A stretch of DNA of 64,000 nucleotides from Prunus persica (taxonomy: Eukaryota > Streptophyta > Magnoliopsida > Rosales > Rosaceae), in NCBI RefSeq assembly GCF_000346465.2, contig NC_034016.1, positions 5,694,726-5,758,725 on the forward strand, read 5' to 3'. The notes below the pieces were generated by a model. That model saw nothing but the letters and a program-made list of their open reading frames with translations, was not told the DNA's origin and made no database searches. The first letter of the stretch is position 1, and every line of letters starts with the position of its first letter. Shown piece by piece: positions 12,283 to 21,957 of this stretch. A program made the translations under genes and the position numbers.

Positions 12283-12860
12283 TAGGGTTGGGCACTCAAA
12301 CCGGCGAACCGGAAATCCGCGCCGAACCAAATCGAAAAAAAATCGAGTTGACCAAAAAGTCAAAAACCGGTCAAAAATCGAACTGGATTGGTTTGGACCG
12401 GTTTCGGATCCGGTTTCATGTCTTCAAAAACTGAATTGGGCCGAACCGAACCGGTGAAACTAAAAAAATATATAATTTCAATATATATTTATATTTAATG
12501 CTATATTTTTAATTTCACTAAAAAAAACCTAATATTTATCCAAGTTCAATGTCAAAATATCTCTCTTTTCTCACTTTAATATTTATTTTTATATGAAATT
12601 GAATAATTTGTTAATTTTCAAGTAAAAAAATAATATTTCAGTTGAGAATTGTACTAAAAAACAATTTAAAAAAATATTTTTTATAATCCAGTTCAAAATC
12701 GAACCGAAACCGAAACCGGATAGAAACCGATTCAAATCGAACCGGACAGTTTTTTAAATTTTTTTATTAAAATTGAACCGAACCAAACCGAATGAATAGT
12801 ACCGGATCGGTTCTAATTTGAGGCAAAAAATCGGTCCAAACCGAACCGTGCCCACCCCTA
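12283..12860. mobile_element. hAT-like MITE with 8-bp target duplication
   Basis: The ends are TAGGGTTGGGCAC on the left and, inverted, TAGGGGTGGGCAC on the right. Flanks are GAACTCAC (12275-12282) and GAACTAAC (12861-12868), an 8-bp duplication with one change. The subterminal DNA is full of 'aaccgg'/'ccggtt' and 'gaaccg' motifs on both arms, giving further inverted symmetry. An 8-bp duplication and TAGGG ends fit the hAT superfamily. The 578-bp element is noncoding. Confidence 0.8.
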
Positions 12861-12868
12861 GAACTAAC

Positions 12869-13884
12869 TAACACTCATATTTTACACGCTCTGCTTTCCT
12901 CTCACTTTTCCTTTCTTCTCTTCATTTCTTTCCTCTTTTCTCCGTTTGCTAAGCAATGGGAAGCCTATTTATAGGCAATTGGATAGCTTCCAACATTTTC
13001 ATTAAGCTCCAACATCATCATTAAGCTTTTTGAATATTATTTTATTCTTTTCTTTCTGTGAGCTCCAATATTTTATTAATAACATATGACTAACTTTTAG
13101 GCCTAAAGCAACCGATGACTTTTTTTAAAATCAATTTTTAGAAGCAAGGGTGGAGCAGCTTTGAGAAATTGGTGCGAGAGATCCGAGATTTTAAAATAAG
13201 TGGCTATCTAATACTTTAACAAATACTTTGGTTGGTTAATTTGTTTTTTTAAAAGCCACTTTTTTTTTTTTAATAAGCACCGCACTCCCAAATGCGGGCT
13301 AAAAGTTACAAAATATCCTTTTTTTAGGCCTACAAACCTGAACGTAAGGCCCAACTAAACACCTTATGTTTATTGATTAATTAATGTCCATTAATAAATC
13401 TTCAATTAATCCTAATAAATTGACCTAAATCACCTTTAATGTTTTTCCCAAATCTTAACCTAATTGGTGTGTGATTTAATGTTCTGATTAGCAAGTACGG
13501 GTGGTTGTGATTCTGTTACCCCAACTTTTCAATGAAATCGTGAACTGATTGATATATTGCAGTATGATAAAAAGACGAATCATGAACCGACTGACATAAG
13601 AGTATGCTCATGCTTAAAAATACTGTTGAAATAAGCAGAACTTTTTATCATTGGCAATGATTCTTTAACTCATATACGAAGAGAATGAATTTTACTATTA
13701 AAAATAAATCAATACAATCCACAATCCTGCTAAAGCACAATTAATCAACTAGATAGTTGATTGTAGGCTAGAGATTATCTTAGCTAACCCACTAATAACA
13801 ACCTAACAAAATTACCAACACAACCGATGAGTTTGCAATATTAATTGAAACCCATGTTCCTACTAGATAAAGTTACTAATTAAG
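12869..13884. other. Intergenic, no gene seen
   Basis: A palindromic 'gcctatttataggc' at 12964-12977 could be read as a TATA motif on either strand, but no transcript structure is attached to it. Confidence 0.4.
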
Positions 13885-15331
13885 TGTTGAGGCCCAAAAA
13901 ATCTAAAGCTGGGGCCAAATATATTTCTAGTCTAGTACTTAACTTGGGAAGAAACCCAACTTGGGTACGCAAAAGTTCATCATATACGCTTGAACACATG
14001 TCACGCCAAGCAAATAAGGAACACGCCACGCTACAAGCTTAAGTGGGCCCAAGCCACGAGAATGCCTAGGGCTTGCTGAGTGGATTGTGGTATGGATGGT
14101 AACGAGTTTTCATGAGGCCCATTGATGAGCCGAGAAATGGAAGTTTTGGACTGCTTGGGAGCCCCGAAACTCAAGCCCATTTCTTGAGCCTAAATATGTG
14201 GGTAAGCATAAATGAGAGAAAATAGCTCAATATTTTAGAAAAAATAGCCCAATACTCTAGGAAATTAGCTCATTCCCTTAATGGGTTAACCCATTACCTT
14301 AAAATGGCCCAAATGACTTATAAAATATCTGAAAGTCTCTAGCACATGGCTGGAAACAAAACAACAACAAAAGCCAAAGGTTACTTATGTATGTAGGCTG
14401 CTGAGAATCTCCAGCACATGGCCAAAGACAAATCCCAACACAAGCCATCCAAAAAACCAAAGGATACTTGAGCAAAACACCCTTTAGACCAGCGCCACTA
14501 CCCACTCATTTCTCCTACCAGCTCTTGCCATGAAATAAGGGAGGAAAGAAGGTGAGGTAGTAGCCAAAAATAAGAGTTTAACACTGAAGCAGCTGCAGGA
14601 AGGCTTTAGAGCTCCCAAAAATCTTATCTTTGTGTGTTTGGACAGAGGGAGGTTTCACAAAAGAGGTTGAATCAAAAGAAGAGAAGAGAAATGGAGAAGA
14701 AAACTTAGCAAAATTAGAGAGAACCAACTAGGGTTTTCTTGGGAAAAATGAGCTTCCAGCGACTATAAAAGAGAGGCACATTCTACCCATCAAAACAACC
14801 AAAAAAGGGCATGCAACCCACATCCAGAAAGCAAGCTTCATCTCTCATCCTTGGAATCCTTTAATTTCGAGCTCTATTCCTCCATCTCTTCTCATTTTCT
14901 CTTATGGCAAGCCATTCCAGAGTCTGTCAGAACTTTTGTCAGGTTGCCGGAAAATTGCTCAAACCACCCACTTCTCCTTCCTCATCTTTCTCCTCATCTC
15001 TCTCTCTTCAACGAATCCTCTTAAAATCTCTTCCCCCTTGCTTTGAACCTCTGTTTCTCATAGGAAATCACAACTCTCTCTCTTTCATGCTAAACTCATG
15101 AGTGCTTAGGTTCCATGCCACAAGCTTCTCAAGCTAAGCCAAGAATTTATCTGTAAGCAACCGTTGTTTTTGTCGGTGAAGATAACCAGGGTGCTTCCTA
15201 AGGCTTCGCTACCATTTCGAAGTATTCTTGGGGTCTGATTCTCGAACTTAAACACAAGGGGTAATTTCACCCATTTGGTCCTTACGGCAGCCCAGCCCAT
15301 TTGTAACTGCAAGGACGAAAAAACCCCTACA
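13885..15331 (+). mobile_element. Solo LTR with 5-bp target duplication
   Basis: The unit begins TGTTGAGGCCC and ends CCCCTACA, so it has the TG...CA ends of an LTR with a short TGT/ACA inverted match. It is flanked on both sides by TTAAG (13880-13884 and 15332-15336), as left by an LTR element integrase. No polypurine tract, primer-binding site or internal coding DNA lies beside it, so the internal part was probably lost by LTR-LTR recombination. Near the 3' third, 'gactataaaagagaggcac' (14760-14778) has the form of an LTR TATA box. ORFs inside are short and unlike known proteins. Confidence 0.8.
14763..14771 (+). promoter_or_regulatory. TATA box inside the solo LTR
   Basis: CTATAAAAG in the typical U3 position of an LTR, about 570 bases before its right end. 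It could still start a transcript reading rightward; this is inferred from motif and position only. Confidence 0.4.
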
Positions 15332-15336
15332 TTAAG

Positions 15337-15464
15337 TTATATTAATTCACTAAATATTCAAATGATATTTTTTCAAGGTTGAGATTTTAAAAAAAAACAC
15401 AATAAAGGGAACTTCAAGAGATTGGTGGAGATTACACGTCATTAGTAACACATTCAAAGCCTAG

Positions 15465-15520
<56 letters not shown>

Positions 15521-16729
15521 TAATAAAAAGATAAAAAAGAAAAAAAGAAGAAAAAAAGAAGAGAGGAGATCAGAGGGAGGAGAGAAAGATCAATCTAAAT
15601 GATGAAGTCCTAGCCTCTTGTAGTTAATATAAAATAATTATAAGTATTTATTTTAATAATTAATATATTGTGGTTTGTGGTATACAACATTATTTGGATA
15701 TGCGGAACCGCAATTGCAACCGCATTTTACAATTTCGTAATAGGTCGGTTTAGATGCGGTAAAACCTCGGTTGGTATTTGCGATTTTTCAATTTTTCGGT
15801 CTAAAATGCCAGCCCTATTAGCAAGGTAGTTGACAATTGGAACTCTTCCTCTTGGATTGTGAATTAGAGTCCTTTTCAATTCCCCCTTAACTAAGCAATG
15901 ACCCTATTACGGTTAATCCTGAGGGCTTCCACAACTTCAGGCTCTCTCAACAACAAAGCAACTAGACTAGACAAAAATAATAATCAAAGGCTCAAGGTGC
16001 GTCCAAGGCCCAAAATTAGAACAAAAAACTATCAGCTTCGATTAATAAGGGGGAGAAGATGTCGTTTTGATCCACTGCCAACCAAGAAGAAAAGATCCAA
16101 GGGCCAACTTTTCAGTGCACCAACCAAGAAGAAAAAAGAACAAATAGTGAATGAAGTACTTATGAAACTGCATTTCACTTTAATAAGAAACAAGTCATAG
16201 TTTAGAATGATTTACGTTTATGCGAATTGGTTACACATATGCCCCATCAACTTTGGGGTCTGTCCTATGTTGCCCCCTAAAAAATTGACTCACATTGCCC
16301 CCTAGATAATGACTCCATTCATACCTGTAACCTATGCAGATTCATAATATTTACTACCGATTCATTGTCTTCGTATGCTTCCTTCGAAAACAAGGTTGTT
16401 GATCTCATACATTATCAAACAGGCAACAATTTCCAAATCACATTTTTACTTGCATTTGTTTGGTACAAAAATGCTTTCCCATCTGTGCTCTTACTCTCTT
16501 AACCCATCCATCTGTCATTTCCTTCAATTTTATCCACCTAGCAATACTCCCCTTTTATTTATTCATGTTTTTCTTTGATTGTATGAGTGAGCACGTATGC
16601 ATGTATGCATCCAAATGCAAGGCCAAAATCAATCACAAAATTACTAAGCAGGCAAATATAATATTTCCGAGCTCATAACAAGGGAAGATCTAGAACTTGA
16701 GACAAACCTATCGAAATGTTGCAGAAAAA
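15337..16729. other. Intergenic DNA with microsatellite and TE-end-like sequence
   Basis: Holds the compound GT/GA microsatellite at 15465-15518. At about 15697-15816 there is 'atgcggaaccgcaattgcaa' text ending in 'aaaatgccagcccta', which resembles a hAT-type terminus. No gene is recognised. The 100-aa ORF at 15898-16200 is rich in Lys/Arg and has no recognisable domain. Confidence 0.4.
15465..15518. repeat. Compound (GT)n(GA)n microsatellite
   Basis: About eight GT units run directly into about eighteen GA units, followed by A/G-rich DNA. Confidence 0.95.
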
Positions 16730-18580
16730 TTAGCTGAATCTTTTCTCAACACTAGTCTTCTCGCCTGGTAATGACCTCCCCTTGCTTTGAGAGAAATTCA
16801 ATCTCTCTCTTGAAATCTGACGGATATTATGCCTAACATCAGTTCTTGTTCTTCTAGAAGTGTCAGAAGAGACCGCATCCCTGCTCTTACCAGGGTGTTC
16901 TCCACCTGCCCTTCCCCTTTGAGCATTTCTAAAAGGTGCTTTCACATCGATATCAGAATTCCTATCTCTTCTTCCACCTGACCTTCCTCCTTCAACATTT
17001 CTGGAAGGTGTTTTCCAATTAAAATCAGAGTTTCTAGCTTTTCTTCCACCTGATGTTCCTCTTTCAACATTTCTGGAAGGTGTTTTCCCATTAAAATCAG
17101 AGTTTCTAGCTTTTCTTCCACCTGATGTTCCTCTTTCAGCATTTCTGGAAGGTGTTTTCCCATCAAAATGAGATTTCCTACCTCTCCTTCCTCTGTTATT
17201 AATACCACGTTTTTCAATGCTTGTCTCACTCAGATCTTCATCCTCTTCATCACTGTCATCATCATACAAAAATTCAGTATCAGATGAATCACGCAACTCG
17301 CCTTCCTGCTCTTCCTCACTTTCATCATCCTCCTTTTCTTCACCTTTTCCTTTAGGAACATCAACTACTGCCTTCTTTTCTAGAGTACTTCCGCCGGGCA
17401 CGCTAACCATTTTACTATCTTCCTTTACTGTGTTCATGAGGTGAATATACTGGCTTCTCATATTCATTAATTGATGATTCTCAATAATCGTACCCCTCTT
17501 ATATCCCTCTCTCAAAACAACAGTATAAGTTCCTATCTTGTTTGACAAATAAAATATACCTGGATGGTGAAGCAATGCTTGCTTAAACCTCGACCGAAGA
17601 CCCAAATATTCTCCAAGACACAGCAAATTCTCCCTGTCTGTCTTCTTGGGAACCAAAATATGCAGAAGCTCGTGCAGAATTGCTACCACCCACTTATCTG
17701 ATTCGTCACTCTTAGACGAAAGATGAGCTGCATTTTCATATGGAGACACATAAGGCAACTTCTGCCACTCATCAATCCACTTCTTCAACTTCTTATCCAT
17801 CTCAAAACCTCTGGAGAACTGCATAGGAAAAACACATTGGTCTTCCTCCTTAGAAGGCGAATCCCCACTCAATGCCCTCTTCTTCTTAGCTGAAGCCTTC
17901 TTCTCCTTAGCTGCAGCGTTCTTCTCGAAAACCGAAGTTGCCATTTCATTTCTCCAACATACCAACTCCAAATCCCGCAAATCCTTCCACCCAGATGCCG
18001 AATTTTTGCCAACAACAATATTAAAATAGTCCGGATACTCGTGGACTAAACTTTTCTGATAATCATGAGGAAGACCCAGATCCCATTTCAAGCTCTCGAT
18101 GACATTTAGCGGCAATTTATTGGTTCTTACCAGCATCAAGAGCTTCAAAAGCCGGTCAGCGACATCCTGCCTGTAGCTCTCACTCTGATACATCAGCTCC
18201 TCCTCGGCATCGAGATCGAGCACTTGGCCAGTGAGCCGGACATGAGGCTGGATTGCGCCGCCGCCGGGAAGGAACTCCTCGAAAATCGAAGGGTATTTGC
18301 GGATGAAATCGATGGGGCGCGTGGGTATCATAAGGGATTCTCTGTTTTGGGCGATGATGGAAATGGGGAGGGACTTGGACGGCTCTGATTTGATGAAATT
18401 CTTGATGTTGACCATTGGCCTGAGGTTCTTCTCCCTCTCGACGGCGTGGTCAAGGCCTCGATCTCGGACCCATTTGGTGGTGGCGTCTACGAAGAAGGTT
18501 CTGTGGCGGCTATGGCTGTGGTGGGAGGACTGAGAGTGTGGTTTTGGGAGAGAGCGAAAGGTGAAGTAAATGGGAGACAT
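16730..18580 (-). CDS. PORR-domain organelle RNA-binding protein (WTF/RPD1 family)
   Basis: Single exon, 616 aa. I chose the ATG at 18580 because the reading frame upstream (to 18604) opens only with TTG. A basic, Ser/His-rich N-terminus (residues 1-30) fits an organelle targeting peptide. The PORR domain follows at about 32-375, shown by VDATTKWVRDRGLDHAVERE, FIRKYPSIFEEFLPG, LPLNVIESLKWDLGLPHDY, and, at its end, LLHHPGIFYLSNKIGTYTVVLREGY. PORR proteins bind group II introns and support splicing in chloroplasts or mitochondria. Older databases call them 'ubiquitin carboxyl-terminal hydrolase family' by mistake. The tail is unusual: an acidic stretch (about 400-450) then 3-4 imperfect 24-residue basic repeats (GKTPSRNxERGTSGGRKARN type). 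Most family members are 400-500 aa, so the tail is an extension. Target intron and organelle are unknown. Confidence 0.9.
   Translation of the reverse strand: MSPIYFTFRSLPKPHSQSSHHSHSRHRTFFVDATTKWVRDRGLDHAVEREKNLRPMVNIKNFIKSEPSKSLPISIIAQNRESLMIPTRPIDFIRKYPSIFEEFLPGGGAIQPHVRLTGQVLDLDAEEELMYQSESYRQDVADRLLKLLMLVRTNKLPLNVIESLKWDLGLPHDYQKSLVHEYPDYFNIVVGKNSASGWKDLRDLELVCWRNEMATSVFEKNAAAKEKKASAKKKRALSGDSPSKEEDQCVFPMQFSRGFEMDKKLKKWIDEWQKLPYVSPYENAAHLSSKSDESDKWVVAILHELLHILVPKKTDRENLLCLGEYLGLRSRFKQALLHHPGIFYLSNKIGTYTVVLREGYKRGTIIENHQLMNMRSQYIHLMNTVKEDSKMVSVPGGSTLEKKAVVDVPKGKGEEKEDDESEEEQEGELRDSSDTEFLYDDDSDEEDEDLSETSIEKRGINNRGRRGRKSHFDGKTPSRNAERGTSGGRKARNSDFNGKTPSRNVERGTSGGRKARNSDFNWKTPSRNVEGGRSGGRRDRNSDIDVKAPFRNAQRGRAGGEHPGKSRDAVSSDTSRRTRTDVRHNIRQISRERLNFSQSKGRSLPGEKTSVEKRFS
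16930..17170 (-). repeat. 72-bp coding minisatellite in the PORR gene
   Basis: Three to four copies of a 72-bp unit, kept in frame, encode a 24-aa Gly/Arg/Ser/Asn-rich repeat. The two central copies are almost identical at DNA level and the outer ones are diverged, as expected of an array that expands and contracts. Confidence 0.85.
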
Positions 18581-18794
18581 CGATTCGTCGCTCTTTGTGA
18601 ACAAGGAGGGCGAGGGTTTAAGGAGGGTTTTGCATTGTTTACTTTCCAGTGCACCTTTTTAAATTTCTTTTTTCTCCTTTTAATATAAACTTGCCTCTGG
18701 GCACATGATGCTCACGCAATGCCAATTGATTTTCTTTTTTCTTTTTTATTTAAATTTTAAAATTTAGAAAAGATAGTATGGATAGTTATCTATA
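18581..18794 (-). promoter_or_regulatory. Upstream region of the PORR gene
   Basis: Only about 210 bases separate the start codon from the Helitron-like cluster. No clear TATA box is seen. The gene's promoter either is this short or includes transposon DNA. Confidence 0.3.
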
Positions 18795-19080
18795 TCTATA
18801 TATATAAAGCAAAAGACAGAGAATGGTGAAACATTCAAAATACCAGAAAATGCCCTTGGTTAATGCAAACATTAAGAATTAAAATTATTAATTAAAAGAG
18901 GATAATATGGTAAATTCACAATTTTTCATATTAAAAAAATTAAAATTAAAAGAAAATTCAGATAATGGATCCTATTTTTATGGAACACAACTATCCATTA
19001 TCTTTTTTAATTCTAAAATAAATTTAAATTTTTTTTAAAAAAGCCTCTCGCAGGCGCAGAAGCGCGTGCAGAGAGGCTAG
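18795..19080 (+). mobile_element. Helitron-like nonautonomous element, copy 1
   Basis: It begins TCTATATATATAAAGC and ends in CTAG followed by T. Just before the end is a GC-rich hairpin (about 19043-19077: GCCTCT...GCGC AGAA GCGC...AGAGGC). TC start, CTRR end, 3' hairpin and lack of target duplication are the Helitron signature. The interior is AT-rich and noncoding. Copy 2 follows directly. Confidence 0.7.
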
Positions 19081-19362
19081 TATATATAAAGTAAAAGGCT
19101 GAGAATGGTGAAACATTCAAAATATCAGAAAATGCCCTTGGTTAATGCAAACATTAAGAATTCAAATTATTAATTAAATGAGGATAATATGGTAAATTCA
19201 CACTTTTCATATTTAAAAAAATTAAAAGAAAAAAAAAAGCAGATAATTGATCCTATTTTTATGGAACACAACTACCCATTATCTTTTTTAATTCTAAAAT
19301 AAATTGATTTATTTTTTAAAAAAAACCTCTCGCAAGCGCGGAAGCGCGTGCAAAGAGGCTAG
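19081..19362 (+). mobile_element. Helitron-like nonautonomous element, copy 2 (tandem)
   Basis: Nearly the same sequence as copy 1, starting within its TATATATAAAG leader and lacking the first TC. It ends with the same hairpin (CCTCTCGCAAGCGCGGAAGC...AGAGG) and CTAG at 19359-19362. Small differences between the copies (for example gcagaagcgc against gcggaagcgc) show they have diverged. Confidence 0.7.
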
Positions 19363-20480
19363 TGTTTTATAAAAGTATAACTTATTATTTTATTTTATTT
19401 TTAATTTTAATTTTTTTAAATATGAAAAAAATTGAATTTACTATATTATTCTCATTTAATTAATAATTTCAAGGCTTAAATGCTAAAATAGTCCTTGTGT
19501 TGTACCATGTTGATCAATTTAATCCCTGTGTTTTCAATTTGGCCAATTTGGTCCCTATATTTAGGACCATTAGCCAATGTGGTCCATTCCGTTAAAATTG
19601 CCATTAAATAAACATAAATGATTTTTTTCTTTTTTGTTGAAAACCTATAAACTTACTTGAAATTGATTTTAAAATTTTAATTAATTAAAAAATATATTGG
19701 AACTTCATTAAAACCAAAACATAACGTTAGGAAAGAAAAAAATAAATAAGATGGGCATAATCAAGGAGGGGGGAGAGTGGGGCGACGACCAGAGTGGGCT
19801 AGAGGATCCGAGCGGCTCGGCTGGGGATGGGACAAATGGCCAGGGAATGGTGGGGTTGGGGAAGATCTTGCTGGGACATGGTCGGGTGGTAGGGGTTGTT
19901 TGAGAGAGAGAGAGAGAGAGAGAGCTCAGGAGTGGGAAGGATTTGTGTTCAGGAGGTAGGTGTGTGTGTGTAGGGGAGTTGGGGCCTTTGGGTCTGGGCT
20001 GCAGAAAGTAGCTGTGGTGGGTTGTTGTTGGGAGAAAGAGAGAAGAAAGAATGGTGGTGGGGGTGGGGGCTAGATTGGATGGTGGTATCATCCTTTGATT
20101 TTAATTTCTTTTAGTTTTAGATTTTATTATTATTTTGTAGCAAGGGGACTAAAAGTCCAGACCAAAATTAGAGATCTTATTTAATTATCCATTTTTTAAA
20201 TTGAATTCAAATATATCTATTTTTTTTATTAATATTTAAACAATTTTTAAATTTTTTAAACATAAATTTAACGGATTGGATCACATTGGCTAACGGTCCT
20301 AAACACAGGGATCAAATTGGCCAAATTAAAAACACAGTGATTAAATTAGCCAACATGATAAAACACAGGGACTATTTTAACATTTAAGCCTAATTTCAAT
20401 TCTTAATGTTTGAATTAACTAAGGGCATTTTCTGGTAATTTGAATGTTTCACCATTCTTTTCTTTTTGCTTTATATATAT
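19363..20480 (-). mobile_element. Inverted, truncated Helitron-like copy split by a Mutator-like element
   Basis: The plus-strand text at about 20400-20478 ('gaatgtttcaccattctttt', 'gctttatatatatagata') is the reverse complement of the copy 1 start. The text at about 19385-19470 is the reverse complement of the middle of the element. The piece between is the 918-bp insertion at 19473-20390. The hairpin end is missing from this copy. Confidence 0.6.
19473..20390. mobile_element. Mutator-like MITE with 9-bp target duplication
   Basis: Both ends read GGCTTAAATG(C/T)TAAAATAGTC inward. The similarity continues through 'caatttggccaatttg' and 'gtgttta(g)gaccgttagcc' text for well over 100 bases on each side. 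It is flanked by TAATTTCAA at 19464-19472 and 20391-20399, a perfect 9-bp duplication, which marks Mutator-like transposition. The centre carries a GA run (about 19903-19922) and G-rich DNA. The 127-aa ORF there has no recognisable domain. Confidence 0.85.
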
Positions 20481-20592
20481 AGATAGATAAACGATGTTAT
20501 GCCAAAGAAGCATCCTACGTACTCAAAAAGTAAATTCAAAAATTAAGATTCTTTTTTAAAACATGAGTTTTCAAATAGTAATTTTAGAGTGC

Positions 20593-21518
20593 TGCTAAAC
20601 GAACCCTAATATTAACTGAGTACACCATATGATCTAAATACACCATAATATTTGAATCAAAATGTAAAATTAACTAAGTACACCTTATCAAAAATACCCC
20701 TTATACACCCTAATACACTCTATCACACAACACAACATCAAAAACACAAAGAAATTCAAATGCAAATAAAATTGTATTCACTTGGTGATGGCTCTTAGCA
20801 TCCTGTGTAATGCTCAACTTGGCATAAAGATCCAAAATTGCACTGCCCACAAAGACATTCGAATGCAAACCTATCTTTGTTGCACATGCATGAAGTTGTT
20901 GCTTGCCTATGGTTAGGTCTCCAAGTGCAGTTGACGAGTGAATGACAATGCCAACTGTGAATTCGTTGGGTTTGATATTCGAAACAAGCATTCTTGAAAA
21001 GAGATAAATAGCTTCTTCATGATGGTGCTACTAAGCAAAGTTGCCTATTATTGTTGTGGCAGATACCACGCTCAAGTCAGGCATTTCGTCAAACAACTGG
21101 CGTGCATGGAAGAATGCATATGAAGTACCAAGTTGAAGGTATGTGCATGAGCTTTTTGGGTTTCACGATATGACAAATATAAATTTTAATTTTCTATCAA
21201 CCTAAACCAAAAAAACAAAAATTAATACTTCTTTTGGTGACTCCCTCGACATGTCTGAAGCATCCATGAGACTTGTTTGCATCAATGAATTAATAAATAA
21301 CAATGAAAGAAAGTGTTGGAGTTAATATTAAGGTTTTTGGCAGTATGATTTTTTGCTTATGTTGAGGGTTGAATATGGTGAGTGTGTACTTATTAAAATT
21401 ACATTTGTTTCATAATTCAATATATCCTTTTTGGTCATTTTATAGTAGGGCAAATTAGTAATTTAATAAATAGTTTGGTAGTATGGTGTACTCAATTAAT
21501 TTTAGGGTTCGTTTAGCA
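20593..21518. mobile_element. TIR element carrying a PPR gene fragment (Pack-type)
   Basis: Left end TGCTAAACGAACCCTAATAT, then TAACTGAGTACACCATA. The right end is the inverse of the same text with about three changes over 37 bases. Between them lies a recognisable piece of a PPR gene (20788-21150, minus strand) amid AT-rich DNA. A host gene piece inside transposon ends is the Pack-type arrangement. No convincing target duplication was found, so the superfamily stays open (Mutator or hAT). Confidence 0.65.
20788..21150 (-). pseudogene. PPR-protein fragment
   Basis: The minus strand reads ARQLFDEMPDLSVVSATTII, then two stop codons in a row, then HHHEEAIYLFSRMLVSNIKP, NEFTVG...GKQQLHACATKIGLHSNVFVG and SAILDLYAKLS. 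ARQLFDEMP, EEAIYLFSRML, GKQ-LHA and LDLYAKL are standard PLS-class pentatricopeptide landmarks. The complete family proteins are several hundred residues long and act in organelle RNA editing or processing. Here only about 120 residues remain, with in-frame stops, no start and no end. It lies within the inverted ends of a transposon, so it is a captured copy. Confidence 0.8.
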
Positions 21519-21609
21519 GATCTAAAACTTATTTGGTATTGAACTCCAAATTATATCTAAGATCTAAAAAAATTGAAATTAATATCATAAAATTAGAAGC
21601 CCTAGATTC

Positions 21610-21760
21610 CCGAATTGAATTAACAAAAAAAAAAAGGAGAGAGGGAGAGAGAGATGAGAGAAGGAGGAGAGAGAAGGAGAGACGAGAGAGGAAGGAGAGA
21701 GAGACAGGGGGGAGGGAGGAGAGAGAGAGAGAGAGAGAGAGAGGAGAGTGAGAAAAAAAA
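21610..21760. repeat. GA-rich low-complexity stretch
   Basis: Imperfect GA/GGA array, ending in an uninterrupted GA run near 21720-21742. ORFs across it on both strands are artefacts of the repeat. Confidence 0.9.
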
Positions 21761-21957
21761 ATATAAAACCTTGTTTTTTGTTTTGTTTTTAATAATGAGA
21801 GTGTTTTTGAGTTTTTAAAAATGGTCATACCAAACGGGTCTTTATGGCTTTAGACTAAAAATTTGTATTTGAATTTATAAAATTTGATTCAAGTAGGATA
21901 CTAAACAAGCCCTCAGTTATTTTTTCTTCTTTTCTACATTTTGTTTTTCGTTTGGGT

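Noticed and set aside
16942..17229. 95-aa repetitive ORF
   Set aside because: It is a shadow frame of the PORR C-terminal repeats.
19708..20091. 127-aa Pro/Ser-rich ORF
   Set aside because: Lies in G/GA-rich DNA inside the 918-bp element and has no domain.
21533..21828. Overlapping ORFs on both strands
   Set aside because: Produced by the GA-rich tract.
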